This document shows, piece by piece, positions 62,033 to 64,000 of a DNA stretch of 64,000 bases. The position numbers were made by a program, and so were the translations under genes. Position 1 is the stretch's first letter; every line of letters starts with the position of its first letter. The notes beneath the pieces were generated by a model, which did no database searches, was not told the origin of the DNA, and saw only the letters and a program-made list of their open reading frames with translations. Source of the stretch: Chloroflexota bacterium (GTDB lineage: Bacteria; Chloroflexota; Anaerolineae; UBA4142); the NCBI GenBank assembly GCA_016219275.1, contig JACRBM010000071.1:1-64000 (forward strand), in the 5' to 3' direction.

Positions 62033-62060
62033 AACCCGAAGTTTTCTTCGGGTTTTGTTT
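62033..62060 (+). terminator. Terminator-like hairpin just before the regulator start
   Basis: AACCCGAAG (62033-62041), a TTTT loop, CTTCGGGTT (62046-62054) and then TTGTTT form an intrinsic-terminator shape. It may end the polyferredoxin transcript or attenuate the regulator mRNA, because it lies between a TATAAT and the ATG. Confidence 0.75.
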
Positions 62061-62657
62061 ATGCAGCGAATCTTGATTATCGCGGACGATCCGCTCGCGC
62101 GGGCGGGCATTGCGGCGTTACTGGCAAAGCAACCGAATTGTCAAGTCGTCGGACAAAGTGCGCGCGAAGAAATTATCGCCGATGTCATCGCGGTGTATCG
62201 TCCTGATGTGATCGTGGTGGACTGGCGCGTGTCCAGCGACGCGCGCGAGTTTGGCGCGCCCGTGCTCGCGCTCGTGTCCGATGCGAACTCTGCGCGCGAA
62301 GCGTGGCTCGCCGGCGCGCGCGGTGTTTTGCTTCGCCAAGCATCGGGCGAACAAATCGCGGCGGCGCTCGGCGCGGTCGTCGAGGGATTGACGGTGTTCG
62401 AGCCGTCACTCGCGGCGAGTGTTTTCCCCGCGCGCGAATCGTCGCGCGACGCGCTCCGCGAAGAATTGACGCCGCGCGAATCCCAGGTCTTGCGTCTGCT
62501 CGCGGAAGGAAAATCGAACAAGACGATTGCGCGCGAGCTCGACATCAGCGAGCACACAGTCAAATTCCACGTTAATGCCATCCTCGGCAAACTGAACGCG
62601 CAGAGCCGCACCGAAGCGGTCGTCATCGCGACGCGGCTGGGACTGGTGATGTTGTAA
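62061..62657 (+). CDS. NarL/FixJ-family response regulator
   Basis: The 198-residue product has a receiver domain (acidic pair D9-D10, phosphoryl site D54 in VIVVDWRV) and a LuxR-type helix-turn-helix at the end (LTPRESQVLRLLAEGKSNKT, then ISEHTVKFHVNAILGKL). The ATG at 62061 was chosen over a TTG two codons upstream. In the receiver the usual late lysine appears as arginine (GVLLRQAS). No partner kinase gene is in the window. Confidence 0.93.
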   Translation: MQRILIIADDPLARAGIAALLAKQPNCQVVGQSAREEIIADVIAVYRPDVIVVDWRVSSDAREFGAPVLALVSDANSAREAWLAGARGVLLRQASGEQIAAALGAVVEGLTVFEPSLAASVFPARESSRDALREELTPRESQVLRLLAEGKSNKTIARELDISEHTVKFHVNAILGKLNAQSRTEAVVIATRLGLVML

Positions 62658-62782
62658 CCACCAAGACCCGCAGGTTTTTTTGAAACCCTGAAGGTCTTGG
62701 TCGCCCATCCTTTTTGCCGGGCTGCTTTACCAATCTTGGATCGTCCAGACTCAGTTTAGCGAAAGGCGCCCAAGGTGAACCA

Positions 62783-63853
62783 GTGAGCAACTCACAACAA
62801 CCTCTTTTCATCATCAACAGTATGGCTCCCATCCGCATTTGCGACAATGGCGGGTGGACCGACACCTGGTTTGCGCGTTATGGCAAGATCTTCAACATCG
62901 CGGTCTCGCCCTATGCGCAAGTCCAAGTGGCTGTTTACCCATCAGGTTCACGGGAACACATCGTCGTGCATGCCGAAAACTATGACGAACGCTACGTTGT
63001 GCAGCCAGACCATCACTGGGGCAGGCATCCCCTCATCGAGGCGACTATCGAGTACATGCGAGTTCCATCGGACATGTGTATCGAGGTAACGATTTTTTCG
63101 AAAGCGCCCAGCGGGGCTTCCACCGGCACGTCGGCGGCGATGACCGTCGCGTTGATCGCGGCGCTGGATCAACTCGCGCCCGGCTACATGTCGCCACATG
63201 AAATGGCAACAGCTGCTCACCGGATCGAGACCGAACTGCTCCATCAGCAATCCGGCATCCAGGATCAACTTGGTGCCGCGTACGGCGGTATCAATTTGAT
63301 TGAGATGGTCGAGTATCCGCAGGCGTCGGTCTCCGCCATCCAGGTTCCGCCTGCGATTGCACGCGAATTGGAACGACGCTTGGTCCTGATTTATCTTGGC
63401 AAGTCACACCATTCCTCTCAAATCCATGAAACCGTCATCCAGTCGCTTACCGATGCGGGACCAGACTGCAAACCCTTGAACGATTTGCGGCGTACCGCTG
63501 AACGGTCGCGCGACGCGCTGTACGCCGGCGACTTCGCCGCATTCGGTTCGGCGATGATTGACAACACGGACGCGCAAGGACGGTTACACCCTTCTCTGAT
63601 CAGCGCCGATGCTCAACGGGTGATTGACATTGCGCAGGCGCACGGTGCGGTGGGTTGGAAAGTGAATGGGGCGGGCGGCGAGGGTGGATCAATCACGCTA
63701 CTCGGCAATGAGGTTGCACATGCCAAGCGCGAGATGGTCCGTCAGATTGAGCAGGCACACCGACTCTATAAGAACATTCCGATCAACTTGAGTAGCACCG
63801 GGGTGTGTGTCTGGCGGGTCAGAGATAATATGGTGATAGACGGTGGCGCATGA
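62783..63853 (+). CDS. GHMP-family sugar kinase, HddA-like
   Basis: The 356-residue product starts at a GTG with AAGGTGA upstream. It has the N-terminal SMAPIRICDNGGWTDTWFA loop (substrate-binding arm of heptose and galacto-type kinases), the glycine-serine ATP loop APSGASTGTSAAM, a QSGIQDQLGAAYGGINLIE segment, and the late motif GWKVNGAGGEGGSITLLG. It resembles D-glycero-alpha-D-manno-heptose 7-phosphate kinase and related sugar kinases. Cell-surface sugar synthesis is plausible. The next gene begins 20 bases later. Confidence 0.9.
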   Translation: MSNSQQPLFIINSMAPIRICDNGGWTDTWFARYGKIFNIAVSPYAQVQVAVYPSGSREHIVVHAENYDERYVVQPDHHWGRHPLIEATIEYMRVPSDMCIEVTIFSKAPSGASTGTSAAMTVALIAALDQLAPGYMSPHEMATAAHRIETELLHQQSGIQDQLGAAYGGINLIEMVEYPQASVSAIQVPPAIARELERRLVLIYLGKSHHSSQIHETVIQSLTDAGPDCKPLNDLRRTAERSRDALYAGDFAAFGSAMIDNTDAQGRLHPSLISADAQRVIDIAQAHGAVGWKVNGAGGEGGSITLLGNEVAHAKREMVRQIEQAHRLYKNIPINLSSTGVCVWRVRDNMVIDGGA

Positions 63854-63872
63854 CTTGGAGTAGGCAATCGTG

Positions 63873-64000
63873 ATGGAGCGACGACCTCATCTGTCAATTC
63901 GCTCTATTACAGAGGCGAGAATATCAGCGGAGGAATTGCGATGCGTCTTTCAACAATTCTATAGCAGCGATAAATTACGTCCATCGGAGAAACGCGGCAT
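63873..64000 (+). CDS. Partial gene cut by the window end
   Basis: An open frame starts at the ATG at 63873, 20 bases after the sugar kinase stop, and stays open for 42 codons to the edge (MERRPHLSIRSITEARISAE and on). It is probably in the same operon as the kinase gene. No family is recognisable from this fragment. Confidence 0.5.
   Translation, partial: MERRPHLSIRSITEARISAEELRCVFQQFYSSDKLRPSEKRG

Noticed and set aside
1-64000. tRNA or rRNA genes
   Set aside because: Reading both strands showed no cloverleaf with conserved T-loop bases and no rRNA-like segments. A dedicated tRNA scan would settle weak cases.

Overview
The window looks like a chromosomal segment of a GC-rich, free-living bacterium, most probably a member of the Chloroflexota (Anaerolineae-like). 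This is an inference from the protein flavour, the mreB-mreC and dnaX-ybaB-recR blocks, the large uncharacterised multi-membrane proteins, and the many short-period repeats and palindromes between genes. No rRNA, tRNA or CRISPR array was seen. Promoters are easy to read: TTGACA-like and TATAAT/TAGAAT boxes 16-17 bp apart precede many operons.

Layout. 1-5.7 kb: a TetR-controlled ABC efflux operon resembling E. coli cecR-ybhGFSR, with the double ATPase split into two genes and a methyltransferase-like membrane protein between them. 5.8-10.8 kb: a degenerate PP2C/NHL membrane protein, tsaD, an MNT-HEPN fusion, a CopG-antitoxin remnant and an alkyltransferase-like protein. 10.8-19.8 kb: a leftward operon of type IV secretion-like genes (two membrane proteins and a VirB4-like ATPase) with a lower-GC restriction-modification pair embedded without gaps, divergent from comEC. 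This is the most unusual part of the window. 19.9-30.4 kb: housekeeping genes (pepF, FAH-family hydrolase, class I amidotransferase, TPR protein, M24 peptidase, rplY/ctc, mreB, mreC) and an NAD-epimerase.

30.8-44 kb: a leftward catabolic locus. An XRE-cupin regulator is followed by an Opp/Dpp-type transporter (binding protein, two permeases, two ATPases), a GH39 glycosidase, an Asp/Glu racemase-family protein, a two-subunit transketolase and a LarA-family racemase. The layout suggests import and cleavage of an oligosaccharide or glycoside, followed by ketol transfer and stereochemical inversion of a hydroxy acid. The substrate is unknown. 44.3-52.7 kb: a 1948-residue zinc-ribbon membrane protein, a pseudogene, a PrsW-like protease and an exported protein. 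52.7-56.7 kb: a decayed region with an IS4-family remnant, a gene truncated at its edge, a lipoprotein and a DUF433/DUF5615 pair. 56.7-64 kb: an OmpR-type regulator, the leftward dnaX-ybaB-recR operon, a thioredoxin-like protein, a polyferredoxin, a NarL-type regulator, a GHMP sugar kinase and a gene cut by the window end.

The intergenic DNA carries several dispersed repeat families: heptamer tracts, a GGGACGCGGAT element, long perfect hairpins, and a palindrome whose core is inverted between its two copies. Some copies enter or truncate coding sequences.
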